In this document: in pieces, positions 1-9,288 of the stretch
Layout of the letters: each line of letters begins with the position of its first letter
Position numbering within the stretch: the stretch's first letter is position 1
Source of the DNA: Aureispira sp964445645
GTDB lineage: Bacteria > Bacteroidota > Bacteroidia > Chitinophagales > Saprospiraceae
Reading direction: 5' to 3'
DNA: 64,000 bases
Assembly (NCBI GenBank): GCA_964445645.1
Contig: CAYULH010000001.1
Span: 62,001 to 126,000 of the forward strand
Translations under genes and position numbers: made by a program
Notes under the pieces: model-generated
Database searches by the model: none
Told to the model about the DNA's origin: nothing
The model's input: the letters and a program-made list of their open reading frames with translations, nothing else

Positions 1-894
1 CAAGGGGCGGTAGAGTTTCGATATTTGCACAAAATACACACAGAAGATGCTCGTTTTATGGGCATCAAATACAAATCAGGACTTGATCCTGAACTGATGT
101 TGGTATCTACTCCTACTACTATTTTTATTCTGTTTAGAGGAACCGATGATGTAGGCGAAAACCAATGGGCAGAATGGCTAGGCACGGATTTTAGAATCAA
201 CCAGCGAATAGCAGGGGGCGCATTGGCAGGCACACGCATTCATACAGGTTTTTGGTTGAGTTTTGATTTGATTCGGGATGATTTGCTCACGGCTTTGGCC
301 GAATTGAATGCCAAAGAAAAAAATATATGGGTAGCTGGGCACAGTTTGGGGGGCGCACTCTCCGTTATTACAGGAACTTACCTCAAAGCCAGTGGTTATA
401 AGGTACAAAATGTCTACGCTTATGCTTGCCCCCGAACCATTGGCAATCGTAATTTTATCAAAAAAGCCAATGAATTATTGCCCAATAGAATTCAGCGTTT
501 TGAATACTACAAAGACCCTGTCACCATGCTTTGGGCACCAGGCTATAAATACCACCATGTAGGACAGCGCAATTGGTACGATGAAGAAAAATTAGGTCAT
601 TACAAACTGTATAAAAATACCTTTGAGCGTAGTTTTATTTCGCCTACTATGAAAAAATGCCCACATATTGGCACAGAGGGCGACAGCAAAGCGTGCAAAA
701 AAGCACGCCGACGCATCAAACAGGCCCAACACAGTGGGGCCATCTTTGTCACTTATGACATGCTGCATTATCACAACCCACAATGGTATGTCAAAGCAGC
801 TTATGCTCAATTAACAGACGAACAAAAAGCTGTTTTGCCAGCCGTAGACGATAGTTATCCTTACCTTTACTACGGCTTGGACGGCACCAAGTAG
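1..894 (+). CDS. class-3 lipase family protein (5' end outside window)
   Basis: An alpha/beta-hydrolase of the lipase class 3 family, expected to hydrolyse acyl ester bonds. The nucleophile elbow GHSLGGA is clear, with the serine codon at 343-345. An Asp in the segment YYKDPVTMLW and a downstream His (KYHHVG or MLHYHNP) are candidates for the rest of the triad. The N-terminal half also carries the family-typical LFRGTDD strand. The frame is open from base 1 with no stop and no good ATG (the first possible start is a TTG at 25), so the gene almost certainly begins left of the window and is shown partial. The tail after about nucleotide 600 is basic and Lys-rich. No signal peptide can be judged without the true start. 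The family call is firm; the substrate is unknown. Confidence 0.8.
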   Translation, partial: QGAVEFRYLHKIHTEDARFMGIKYKSGLDPELMLVSTPTTIFILFRGTDDVGENQWAEWLGTDFRINQRIAGGALAGTRIHTGFWLSFDLIRDDLLTALAELNAKEKNIWVAGHSLGGALSVITGTYLKASGYKVQNVYAYACPRTIGNRNFIKKANELLPNRIQRFEYYKDPVTMLWAPGYKYHHVGQRNWYDEEKLGHYKLYKNTFERSFISPTMKKCPHIGTEGDSKACKKARRRIKQAQHSGAIFVTYDMLHYHNPQWYVKAAYAQLTDEQKAVLPAVDDSYPYLYYGLDGTK

Positions 895-934
895 TTTTTA
901 TTTACCAAGCACTTATAATTTAATTACCAATAAA

Positions 935-1999
935 ATGGAACAAAATATACACGTTGACGAAGTAACCATGACCAAACTGGTTTTGCACAAAGTCGGCAAC
1001 AAATCACAAGATGAAGGCATTCGTATAGCAAAGAAGTTGTTTAATCTGACCGATGAATTGCTAGAAATACTCATGAGTTACTTTTTGGGCGGATTTAAGT
1101 TGGAAGAAATCTACGAATTTAACCACGAGGTAGATTTGAGTATGAACGAAATTTACAATTATTGTAAGTATATCTTTGAGGATGTAGAGGAGAATTTTTA
1201 CAACCAGTCTATTAATATTCTCAAGCACCTGTACGAAAAATCCAACCATGTCAAGGTCAAAGGTGGCGAGTTGTACGTGGCCTATTTTAAGGATTGTATT
1301 GTAGATGATGAATTGGTGGATGCCATTGGGATTTTTAAGGCAGAAAATAAAGATACCTACCTAAAATTGAAATTGGATGAAGAGGAGGAATGGACTTTGG
1401 ATTTTGAGGAAGGAACAGATATTGCCAAGCTGGATAAGGGCTGTTTGGTGTTTAATTTGCATGAAGAAACGGGCTACAGAGTGGTATCGGTAGACCTCAA
1501 AAGTGCCGATGCTAAATACTGGAAAGATGAATTCTTGATGATTACACAAGTCCAAAATGATCGTTTCCAAACCAAGGCTTACTTAGACCTCTGCAAAGAG
1601 TTTGGAAAGATGGCCTTCAAGGAAGAGGACAAGCACGAAGGGGTAGATTTTCTCAACCGTTCCAAGGATTATTTTGAGCATTACAAGGAATTTGATGAGC
1701 AGCAATTCAAAGAGGTGATTTTTGAAGATGATTTTGAGAAAATAGATGCTTTTGAAGCCAAAAAACAAGATTTTCAAGAAAAATTAGGTATCGAAGATAC
1801 CGCCGAAGAGGGCTTTTTTATCAACAAAAAGGTTGTAGAAAAGGCCAAACGTGGTTTCAAAAACAAAATCCAATTGGATACCGAAATGGAAATCAAAATC
1901 CTATCGTCACAAGCACAAGCCGAGGGTTTCTTGGAGCGTGGTTATGATGAGGAAAAGGAAATGAAGTATTACAAGATTTATTTTAATAATGAGAAGTAG
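935..1999 (+). CDS. nucleoid-associated protein, YejK/NdpA (NA37) family
   Basis: A 354-residue acidic protein that I recognise as a Bacteroidota form of the YejK/NdpA nucleoid-associated family. The N-terminal LVLHKVGNKSQDEGI block, the central KGGELYVAYFKDCIVD...VDAIGIFKSENKDT-like core, the DKGCLVFN segment and the C-terminal ERGYDEEKEMKYYKIYF block all match the pattern I know for the family. It is cytosolic, with no signal or membrane segment. YejK/NdpA proteins associate with the nucleoid, but their exact role is poorly defined. The ATG at 935 lies 40 bp after the lipase stop, so co-transcription is possible. A hairpin follows at 2027-2060. The family call comes from remembered conservation, not a search. 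Confidence 0.75.
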   Translation: MEQNIHVDEVTMTKLVLHKVGNKSQDEGIRIAKKLFNLTDELLEILMSYFLGGFKLEEIYEFNHEVDLSMNEIYNYCKYIFEDVEENFYNQSINILKHLYEKSNHVKVKGGELYVAYFKDCIVDDELVDAIGIFKAENKDTYLKLKLDEEEEWTLDFEEGTDIAKLDKGCLVFNLHEETGYRVVSVDLKSADAKYWKDEFLMITQVQNDRFQTKAYLDLCKEFGKMAFKEEDKHEGVDFLNRSKDYFEHYKEFDEQQFKEVIFEDDFEKIDAFEAKKQDFQEKLGIEDTAEEGFFINKKVVEKAKRGFKNKIQLDTEMEIKILSSQAQAEGFLERGYDEEKEMKYYKIYFNNEK

Positions 2000-2026
2000 T
2001 CACAAACAACTTCATAATATAAAAGT

Positions 2027-2060
2027 AGAGGCTGTCTAGGGTATAATCTGGACAGCCTCT
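2027..2060. terminator. bidirectional hairpin terminator
   Basis: Perfect 10-bp stem (2027-2036 with 2051-2060) with a 14-nt loop, sitting in the 68 bp between two convergent genes (stops at 1999 and 2068). The right arm is followed by TT and AT-rich sequence, so it could end transcripts from both sides. Confidence 0.7.
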
Positions 2061-2067
2061 TTGCATT

Positions 2068-5010
2068 TTATTGCTTAATAATTTGTTGTATAGCACTGTG
2101 GAAACCGTCATGTATGTGTAAATAGTAAATACCTGCGGGCAATTTTTCTAGTGAAACTTGAGTGCGATTATTTGTGGAATGTTGTGTATGAATGGCCTGA
2201 CCAAGGTTGTTAAGGATCGTAATGGTAGTCTCTTTGTGTGTATCTAGTTCTACAATCACAAAATTATCTGTAGGATTAGGATAAACTTTGAGCTTCATTT
2301 GTTGACTAATAGGCTCTGTTAAATCTAATATTATGATGCCATCATTGATTGTATGTGTGCTAGTATTGGTAATAATGGGAGCGTTAAAATCAAAGTAAAT
2401 GCCTGCTGAATTCTGTAACCTAGTACCATTGGGTAAATTAGGTTGTTGCTCGACTTCAAATTTTACAAAACCATTACTGGCTGGTTCGTTGACATTACTA
2501 TCAGGAAGCATGATGTTGTTAAACGTCCATTCCAAGACTCTTGAGTCATATATTCTAAAACTATAATCATGGCTGGATGCCCCTGACTGAACTGAAAAAA
2601 TGTCAAAATCAGTAGATAAGGTATCTTTAATTACCACAGTAAAGGCTGTATCTGTACCTGTGTTTTGGAATCGAATGAGGTATTCAATTTTTTGATTGGG
2701 GAGAACATCATGATTGGTTCCAACCCCTAGAGGAAAGCCCGTTTTATCATTGGGATCATAAGAGCCTTTGACAACTCCACAGTAAATATCGATCATTGGA
2801 TCGGCATCATCAGGTGGGAAAATATTGACTAAGTTGGGAGTCCAATTGGCGGCATTACCACATAGCTCAATAGTAGCAGAAGGCTGAGAGTTGCCCCAGT
2901 GCAAAGGGTGTTGGTCCACTTCCATGCGCCAAGTTCTTCCATCACCTGCAAAACTAACAACGTGACTCTGTTGTGCAGATAATTGGATCGAATCTATTTG
3001 AGTTAATACACCATCTACATACAGCCTTGTTTGGCTCCAGCAACTCATTGTTGCCCCTGTGTTGCTAATAGTAAAATGTATGGTATCATTATTATGACAA
3101 GACGCATTAATCGTTAAATGAGAATTATCAAAAGCAGTACTACAAGGAATACCAACAATATTGGGAATAGAATCAAGCGCACAAGAATCTACAGGATGTA
3201 ATCGAGCATCCATACAGAGCGTTGTGCCTAAGATAGCATTTTGTGAGACTGTGCAATCAAACCAAAATTGATGACATTGTTGTGGAAATAAGTCGTTTAG
3301 ATTTACTCTAAAGGTATTATTTCCTAAATTAATATAAGATCTAGAGGCTGCATTTACAGTTAACAAAGAATCTAAGGTAATAATAACATAAGCATTATTT
3401 AAGGCACTTGTTGCATCCGAACCATTGCAAGTACGAACATAAATCCTCTGATTGGAAAAACCAGGTCTTAGAAATAGTGCATTAATCGAAATACTGGGGT
3501 CAGAACACTGTTTTATAGACTCATAACCAATTGGTTGTACTAATGTGATGCTATCTGGGTGTACTACTGTAAAGGTGTAACTAGTCATACAAGGTTGATA
3601 ATTATTATTAGCAGTAGAATCTGGGGTGATTGTGTAAGTACCAGCAGGTAAAGAATCTATTCCCCAGTAACCCCTTGTAGTGGTTTGAACGGTAATATTT
3701 CCTGGGTTTATAACTAGTCGTTGATTAGATAAGTTATTCTCTTGAGCATCTTTTTGGCAATTTTGATTTACCTCTAGGTAGGTAGAACCATAAATTCCAA
3801 AACGAGCAAATACACGTACCTGGCCAGCCAAACCATAGCTTTTATAACTATAAGGGGCACCCATTGCCACAGTTGAGCCATCTGCACTTATACTAACTGT
3901 ACTGCCCAAACGATCGCCATCTAATTCTCCAATTATATTTTCTCCTGTCTGAACCCAGGTACTTCCATCCCAATCATGTATTCTTACACGTCCACCAATT
4001 GTAGAGCCTACTTCCAAAGGATCACCAATAACAATAGTATTACCGCTATTATCTATATCAACAGAAATACCCAAAAGGTCATTGTTGGGATTTATTTCCA
4101 TTCCTTTTTGATTCCAAGAGGTACCTGTCCATTCAAAAACTCTCGCCCTACCATTTAACTGAACTCCAATCGAAGCTGACGTATTGCGAGGCTCACCAAC
4201 AATCACAATGTTTCCATTAGCATTTAAACCCACAGAAGTTCCTGCTTGGTATAGTTGGTCTCCATCTATATCCATTCCCTTCTGATTCCAAGCATTTCCA
4301 TTCCACTCGTATACTCTTACATGACCTGCATTTGGACCATTCCCATCATTAGCTGGTGCACCAATAGCAATCACATCCCCATTGTCACTTAAACTAACTG
4401 ATCGACCAAATAAATCATTAATTGCTTCACCGTCTATATCCATGCCTTTCTGTGCCCAAGTACTTCCATTCCATTCATAGACTCTTACATGGCCTGATCG
4501 AGTACCATTTCCTGCATTATCAGGTGCTCCAATGGCTATAATATCACCATTACTACTGAGGTCTATTGAATAACCAGCTGCATCACCAGCAGCCTCTCCA
4601 AGTATATCCATTCCTTTCCTAACCCAAGCACTCCCAGTCCATACATATACTTTTACCTTATTAAGACCTGGATGTCCAATAGCTATAATGTTACCGTCAA
4701 AGTTTGTGCTAACAGAAAAACCAGACGTGTAAAATATGGCTTCTGGATAAATAGGTAAACCCTTTTGCACCCAACTGTTATTGTGCCAAGTATATACTTT
4801 GACTCCTTCAACACTAATAGGAGTAGCAACTGGGGATTCCTTTGCACCTACAACTAATGTTTGTCCATCTCCACTGAGAGCAACTGCACTACCAAAATAA
4901 TGGTCATAGTTACTTCCTAAGAGGTCTGCTCCCTTTTCAACAAACTGCCCACTTGCAAAAAAAGCGTGAAAGCATAATATAATGAGTATTAATAGTTTAA
5001 GTTGTTTCAT
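2068..5010 (-). CDS. secreted beta-propeller protein with T9SS type A sorting domain
   Basis: A 980-residue exported protein. Residues 1-22 form a signal peptide ending in FASGQ. Residues ~23-410 hold seven repeats ending in variants of RVYEWNGSTWxQKG with an internal GxxVxLSxxGxxIAIGAP core. This is the pattern of FG-GAP/integrin-type propeller blades, and seven copies fit one closed propeller. A middle Cys-containing region follows. Then comes a SYDPNDK-type DUF11-like domain (about 750-895; I believe DUF7619) with EYLIRFQNTGTDTAF. The last ~75 residues are a Por secretion tail: YPNPTDN, ILNNLGQ, LPAGIYYLHI. That tail directs export through the type IX system and usually anchoring on the cell surface. 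Ligand unknown; adhesion or extracellular binding is an inference. It is transcribed alone, away from radA. Confidence 0.85.
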   Translation of the reverse strand: MKQLKLLILIILCFHAFFASGQFVEKGADLLGSNYDHYFGSAVALSGDGQTLVVGAKESPVATPISVEGVKVYTWHNNSWVQKGLPIYPEAIFYTSGFSVSTNFDGNIIAIGHPGLNKVKVYVWTGSAWVRKGMDILGEAAGDAAGYSIDLSSNGDIIAIGAPDNAGNGTRSGHVRVYEWNGSTWAQKGMDIDGEAINDLFGRSVSLSDNGDVIAIGAPANDGNGPNAGHVRVYEWNGNAWNQKGMDIDGDQLYQAGTSVGLNANGNIVIVGEPRNTSASIGVQLNGRARVFEWTGTSWNQKGMEINPNNDLLGISVDIDNSGNTIVIGDPLEVGSTIGGRVRIHDWDGSTWVQTGENIIGELDGDRLGSTVSISADGSTVAMGAPYSYKSYGLAGQVRVFARFGIYGSTYLEVNQNCQKDAQENNLSNQRLVINPGNITVQTTTRGYWGIDSLPAGTYTITPDSTANNNYQPCMTSYTFTVVHPDSITLVQPIGYESIKQCSDPSISINALFLRPGFSNQRIYVRTCNGSDATSALNNAYVIITLDSLLTVNAASRSYINLGNNTFRVNLNDLFPQQCHQFWFDCTVSQNAILGTTLCMDARLHPVDSCALDSIPNIVGIPCSTAFDNSHLTINASCHNNDTIHFTISNTGATMSCWSQTRLYVDGVLTQIDSIQLSAQQSHVVSFAGDGRTWRMEVDQHPLHWGNSQPSATIELCGNAANWTPNLVNIFPPDDADPMIDIYCGVVKGSYDPNDKTGFPLGVGTNHDVLPNQKIEYLIRFQNTGTDTAFTVVIKDTLSTDFDIFSVQSGASSHDYSFRIYDSRVLEWTFNNIMLPDSNVNEPASNGFVKFEVEQQPNLPNGTRLQNSAGIYFDFNAPIITNTSTHTINDGIIILDLTEPISQQMKLKVYPNPTDNFVIVELDTHKETTITILNNLGQAIHTQHSTNNRTQVSLEKLPAGIYYLHIHDGFHSAIQQIIKQ

Positions 5011-5091
5011 AGATTTTAAGTATTTAGTTGTTATTTAATATTTTTATTCTAATGTATGTTTTTGGTAGAGGTACAACATGAAAATTTTTTA

Positions 5092-5124
5092 CAAATCTAA
5101 CTTTTTACTGAAATATAGTATCAA
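5092..5124 (-). promoter_or_regulatory. Bacteroidota-type promoter candidate for the propeller gene
   Basis: Reading the minus strand, TAGATTTG (5099-5092) fits the TAnnTTTG -7 box. A TTG lies 22 nt upstream (5124-5122). The start codon is about 80 bp downstream. Motif match only. Confidence 0.4.
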
Positions 5125-5213
5125 TTACAAAGTAATTTATTTTGTTGATTTTGTTGTTTTTAATATTATTTTTTTAAGTTTAATAAATGGATGCAGTGAA
5201 GGGTGATAAGTAC

Positions 5214-5243
5214 TTGATTAACTCTTCAAAAAATAGTACCTTG
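5214..5243 (+). promoter_or_regulatory. promoter candidate for radA
   Basis: TTG at 5214-5216 and TACCTTG at 5237-5243, separated by 20 nt, resemble the Bacteroidota TTTG / TAnnTTTG promoter. The radA start lies about 60 bp downstream. The same TTG-N20-TAnCTTG arrangement recurs upstream of the gene at 63261. Confidence 0.5.
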
Positions 5244-5304
5244 CACTGTTGCTAAAACCACTTGACCTTAGTATCTCTTGTATTGCAATAACCTTATTTC
5301 AACT

Positions 5305-6681
5305 ATGGCAAAAGTCCAAAAAATATTTGCTTGTACCGAATGTGGCAGCACCTACTCCAAATGGGCAGGCCAATGCAGTGCCTGTGAGGCTTGGAACACC
5401 ATCCAAGAAGAGGTATTGGTCAAGGAAACGCCCAAAGAAGCCGCTAAAAAGGCGTGGCGAAAAGGCACTAAAAAGGAAAAACCACGTCCCAAAAAACTCC
5501 AACAAATTACGACAGGCACAACTCAACGCCGTGCCATGCAAGATGGCGAACTCAATCGGGTATTGGGCGGTGGACTGGTGGAAGGCTCTATGATTTTGCT
5601 GGGTGGCGAACCTGGTATTGGCAAATCTACCTTGATGCTCCAATTGGCCTTGAGTGTGGATGCCAAAGTGCTGTACATATCGGGCGAGGAAAGCGAAGAA
5701 CAAATTAAGATGCGTGCCAATCGTTTGGGCAAAACACCTGAAGATTGTTACATCATGGCCGATACCAGCCTGACCAACATTCTCATGCAAGCCCAATTGC
5801 TAGAGCCTGATATACTGGTGATAGATTCTATTCAAACCATCACCTCCGCTCATATAGAGTCGGCACCGGGTAGTGTTTCGCAGGTGCGGGAATGTGCTAC
5901 GGAGTTTCAGCGTTTTGCTAAGGAGAGCAGTGTACCTGTGTTTATTATCGGACACATTACCAAGGATGGAGCTATTGCAGGTCCCAAGGTATTGGAGCAT
6001 ATTGTAGATGTGGTGTTGCAGTTTGAGGGCGATAGAAATTATACCCATCGCATTTTGCGTACCATCAAGAATCGTTTTGGCTCTACGGCCGAATTGGGTA
6101 TTTATGAAATGCAGGGGATAGGCTTGCGAGAGGTATCCAACCCCTCCGAATTGCTCTTGTCTCAAAAAGATGAGGATGTCAGTGGCTCGGCTATTGCGGC
6201 TACCCTAGAGGGCATTCGGCCCATGCTTATCGAAACACAAGCCTTGGTGAGTACCTCAGTGTACAGTTCGCCCCAGCGTTCGGCTACGGGTTTTGATTTG
6301 CGTCGTTTGAGTATGTTGCTGGCCGTATTGGAGAAGCGTTGCGGCTTTCAGTTTGTGAGCAATGATATTTTCTTGAATATAGCTGGTGGTATCAAGGTGA
6401 GCGACCCTGCTATTGATTTGGCTATTATTAGTGCCTTGATTTCTTCCTTGGAGGATGTGACCTTGGCAAGCAATATCTGTTTTGCGGGCGAAGTGGGCTT
6501 GTCGGGCGAAATTCGCTCTGTACAACGTGCCGAACAACGGGTGCAGGAGGCCAATCGTTTGGGATTTGAGCAAATTTTTGTGCCCAGATTTAATATGAAA
6601 GGCATTGACCAGAAAAATTATAAGGTAGAAATAATTCCTGTGGGTAAAGTGGAGGAATTGTATAATATTTTGTTTTCTTAA
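5305..6681 (+). CDS. radA: DNA repair protein RadA
   Basis: A RecA-like, Lon-related ATPase that promotes branch migration of recombination intermediates. The ATG at 5305 begins MAKVQKIFACTECG, the usual RadA N-terminus; an ATG nine codons upstream adds nothing conserved. The zinc finger is C10, C13, C24, C27. The Walker A loop GGEPGIGKST covers residues 100-109, and the RadA-specific KNRFG motif is at 255-259. The C-terminal third is the Lon-protease-like domain, with conserved blocks such as GLSGEIR. The length of 458 residues is normal. A metallo-hydrolase gene starts 3 bp after the stop, so the two are co-transcribed. Confidence 0.97.
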   Translation: MAKVQKIFACTECGSTYSKWAGQCSACEAWNTIQEEVLVKETPKEAAKKAWRKGTKKEKPRPKKLQQITTGTTQRRAMQDGELNRVLGGGLVEGSMILLGGEPGIGKSTLMLQLALSVDAKVLYISGEESEEQIKMRANRLGKTPEDCYIMADTSLTNILMQAQLLEPDILVIDSIQTITSAHIESAPGSVSQVRECATEFQRFAKESSVPVFIIGHITKDGAIAGPKVLEHIVDVVLQFEGDRNYTHRILRTIKNRFGSTAELGIYEMQGIGLREVSNPSELLLSQKDEDVSGSAIAATLEGIRPMLIETQALVSTSVYSSPQRSATGFDLRRLSMLLAVLEKRCGFQFVSNDIFLNIAGGIKVSDPAIDLAIISALISSLEDVTLASNICFAGEVGLSGEIRSVQRAEQRVQEANRLGFEQIFVPRFNMKGIDQKNYKVEIIPVGKVEELYNILFS

Positions 6682-6684
6682 ATT

Positions 6685-7497
6685 ATGCGTGATCCTATAC
6701 AGTGTTTTCGTTGGACTTCTTATTTGTATGGCAATAAATTTCCGCTTTCCGTACAAGCTTATTTTGTAGATGGGTTGCTGATTGATACGGGACCAGGCAA
6801 ATTGAAAGCACAGGTATTGGAAAGTTTACGCATATTGCCCATAGAACAAATTTTCTTGACCCACCACCACGAAGATCACACGGGCAATTTGGCCCTGATA
6901 CACCAAGCTCATCCTGATGTACCCATGTATGCACACCCTACTTGTGTGGATATTCTCAAAGATCCACCCAAAGTCTCCTTTGCTGAATATTTGACGTGGG
7001 GCAAGCACACGGCTGTACAAGACATTCAGCCCGTAGGCGAAACCCTCTCTACCTTCAAGTATGCGTTTACTCCCATCTATACCCCCGGACATGCTGTTGA
7101 TCATCTGGCCTTGTACGAACCCAATGAGGGTTGGCTTTTTTCGGGCGATATATACGTACACCCTTACATCACCTATTTTGTAGCCAATGAATGTATGGCT
7201 ACCCAAATGACCTCTCTCAAAAAATTAATTGCCCTAGATTTTGACCGCTTACTTTGTAGCCATAGCAGAGACCAGCTGCATGGCAAAAAGCTACTGCAAC
7301 AAAAGCTGCAATTTTTTCAAACCTTTAGCGGAAAGGTGCTGCATTGGCACCAACAAGGCTATCCCCCCAAACAAATCATGCGTAAAATGCAATTGAAGGA
7401 GCGTTGGATGATAAAAATTTTATCAGGAGGCTGGTTGTCTGCACTCAATATGGTCAAATCTGTCATACGTGCAGAGCGTTTGGGTTTGTGGGACTAG
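6685..7497 (+). CDS. metallo-beta-lactamase-fold hydrolase
   Basis: A 270-residue cytosolic MBL-fold protein. The metal-binding motif HHHEDH spans residues 60-65. A second-metal His appears in the TPGHAVDHL segment, and the Asp ligand in FSGDIYV. The last ~70 residues are helical and fit the winged-helix-like tail seen in some MBL hydrolases such as the LACTB2/glyoxalase II-like group. The substrate cannot be told from sequence; thioester or RNA hydrolysis are both possible in this superfamily. It lies 3 bp after radA, so it depends on the radA promoter. Its stop at 7497 faces the stop of the exonuclease gene at 7503 with only 5 bp between. Confidence 0.8.
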   Translation: MRDPIQCFRWTSYLYGNKFPLSVQAYFVDGLLIDTGPGKLKAQVLESLRILPIEQIFLTHHHEDHTGNLALIHQAHPDVPMYAHPTCVDILKDPPKVSFAEYLTWGKHTAVQDIQPVGETLSTFKYAFTPIYTPGHAVDHLALYEPNEGWLFSGDIYVHPYITYFVANECMATQMTSLKKLIALDFDRLLCSHSRDQLHGKKLLQQKLQFFQTFSGKVLHWHQQGYPPKQIMRKMQLKERWMIKILSGGWLSALNMVKSVIRAERLGLWD

Positions 7498-7502
7498 CAA
7501 TT

Positions 7503-8000
7503 CTAGGGGGTAAATCTTTGCAGATATAATTGGGCGCAGGCCTCGGCATCCGAAAGGGCATGGTGGTGATTGAGCGCAATACCCTTGCGAGTGCAACATG
7601 CACTCAACTTGGCCGGCTTGTAGCCCTTGGCCCGATAAATCTTGCAAGTACATTCCCAACGATAACCCAAACTATAGTCGTTATAATCCAAGTGATAATA
7701 AGCCATAGTGCTTCGCAATACATTTCGGTCAAACGACTCATTGTGCGCTACAATCGTCTTGCCCTCTAAGCGTTCAATAATTGCATTAAAATGATCGGCA
7801 AAATCGCCCTCATTGGCGGTTTGGGCAGGTTGGATGCCATGCACCCGAATAGTTTGCCAACTGTACAGATTATCAGGAGGCTGTATAAGGGTGTAATAAC
7901 GATCGGTAATTATACTATTCTCAACCGTGATAATACCCACCGCACAAGCACTATAACGTTGGTGGGTAGCAGTTTCAAAATCAATAGCAACAAAATCCAT
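7503..8000 (-). CDS. DnaQ-like 3'-5' exonuclease (DEDDh)
   Basis: A 165-residue single-domain exonuclease of the DnaQ/epsilon family. The start at 8000 gives MDFVAIDFETA, which places the first metal-binding pair at D7 and E9; a longer frame to 8033 adds an unconserved leader. The second motif is HNESFDRNVL and the third HHALSDAEAC, giving the DEDDh set. It is much shorter than a polymerase subunit and has no UvrC/GIY-YIG extension, so it is probably a stand-alone nuclease for proofreading-like or repair trimming. It lies 53 bp downstream of the LRR gene on the same strand. Confidence 0.85.
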   Translation of the reverse strand: MDFVAIDFETATHQRYSACAVGIITVENSIITDRYYTLIQPPDNLYSWQTIRVHGIQPAQTANEGDFADHFNAIIERLEGKTIVAHNESFDRNVLRSTMAYYHLDYNDYSLGYRWECTCKIYRAKGYKPAKLSACCTRKGIALNHHHALSDAEACAQLYLQRFTP

Positions 8001-8053
8001 ACAGTCTATTCTAAAGGAATTACAATAACACACAATAAAGCAAAAAACGCCAA

Positions 8054-9187
8054 TTATTCAAAAGAAAAGGTACAATTGGGCAAGGCTTTTTGCAAGCAGG
8101 CTATATCCTCGGGCATCAATTTGTAAAGCGCCTGATGTTTGTAAACAAACTCCTTTAGTTGTGGCATTCTTAACAACCAATCCCAACCAAATAATTCCAA
8201 ACGCGAATGGCTATTGCCAAGGGGCAATTCTTGGAGTGTGGCAAAGGAAGGATGCTGCAATGGGTATTCAGGACTGAGATAACTCAAATCTAGATACCTC
8301 AACTCTTTTAGGTCGGCAATAGAAGCAGGTAGCTCTTTGGCATGATTAACCACCAGCGATTCTAGTGCAGCAAACTGATTAATGGAGGGGGGCAAGGAGA
8401 CGGTAAAAGCATCAATAGTCAGTGTTTTTAGCTGTTGCAATTGCACAAAACTATCAGGGATGCCCAGCACAGGATGCCGTTTGTTGCCACTAAACAAGTG
8501 CAAGGATTCTAAGTGCGTCCATTCCCCAATCCAATCGGGCAAGGCTGTTATCATCACATCTTGCAAATTGAGATGGCGCAAGTTGTTCAAATGTCTCAAG
8601 AAAGCGGGAACCTCATAAGGATGCTGTCCTTTTGAGGTTTTAAATAAATAATGAATACCAGCCAAATCAAGGCTTTCCAATTGTTGCAATTGGCCAATAC
8701 TAGCAGGCAGTTCCTTTAGGGAAACATTGGAAGACAGATTGAGAACCTTGAGATTGCACAAACGGTCAATGTCATCAGGCAAAGCTGTTAAGGCATTGTG
8801 TGATAAATCCAATTCTTCTAAAAAAGTACACTGAAGCAATGTTTCAGGAAAATGCTCTAAACGTTGCAAAGGCATACCACTCAAACTACTGATATGATAG
8901 CTGTTAAGATTCAGTTTTTTATGAAAATACAAATCACAAAAATGCTCTATACATTGCTGCTTGACTTCAAATTCATCGGTTACGACCTCTACAGGCAAAT
9001 CATTAGAAGTAGCTGGATCAAAGCTGTTGACCACCGCAATAAAGGAAGGAAGATCGAGCAAGCCCGTGTAAAATTCCTGAACCATTTCGGCATGGCAATG
9101 CGTGCTTTTGGCCAACTCAAAAGCCAAGCTTCTATTGCACTGAATAGTAGAATAGAACAGTTCACGAATTAATTTATGGTAACTCAT
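8054..9187 (-). CDS. leucine-rich repeat protein
   Basis: A 377-residue protein with no signal peptide. After a ~100-residue helical N-terminus come about eight to nine leucine-rich repeats of ~23 residues (for example LEELDLSHNALTALPDDI and LKVLNLSSNVSLKELPASI), followed by a short C-terminal helical region. The LxLxxNxLxxLPxxI spacing is that of the bacterial/plant-like intracellular LRR class, usually a protein-binding scaffold. No catalytic domain such as Roc-COR or a kinase is attached. The partner is unknown. It lies between the flavoprotein gene and the exonuclease gene on the same strand, 101 bp after the former. Confidence 0.8.
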   Translation of the reverse strand: MSYHKLIRELFYSTIQCNRSLAFELAKSTHCHAEMVQEFYTGLLDLPSFIAVVNSFDPATSNDLPVEVVTDEFEVKQQCIEHFCDLYFHKKLNLNSYHISSLSGMPLQRLEHFPETLLQCTFLEELDLSHNALTALPDDIDRLCNLKVLNLSSNVSLKELPASIGQLQQLESLDLAGIHYLFKTSKGQHPYEVPAFLRHLNNLRHLNLQDVMITALPDWIGEWTHLESLHLFSGNKRHPVLGIPDSFVQLQQLKTLTIDAFTVSLPPSINQFAALESLVVNHAKELPASIADLKELRYLDLSYLSPEYPLQHPSFATLQELPLGNSHSRLELFGWDWLLRMPQLKEFVYKHQALYKLMPEDIACLQKALPNCTFSFE

Positions 9188-9288
9188 TCCTTACTAGATG
9201 GTATAGTTATCAGTTGATACAATAACCAACAACAACGGTCATAGTAGCGGTGTCATACAATAGGTAAATCTTGGGGAAAATAGGACAA

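Noticed and set aside
5249..5593. 114-codon open frame overlapping radA in another frame
   Set aside because: Out-of-frame shadow of radA; radA is conserved through this region.
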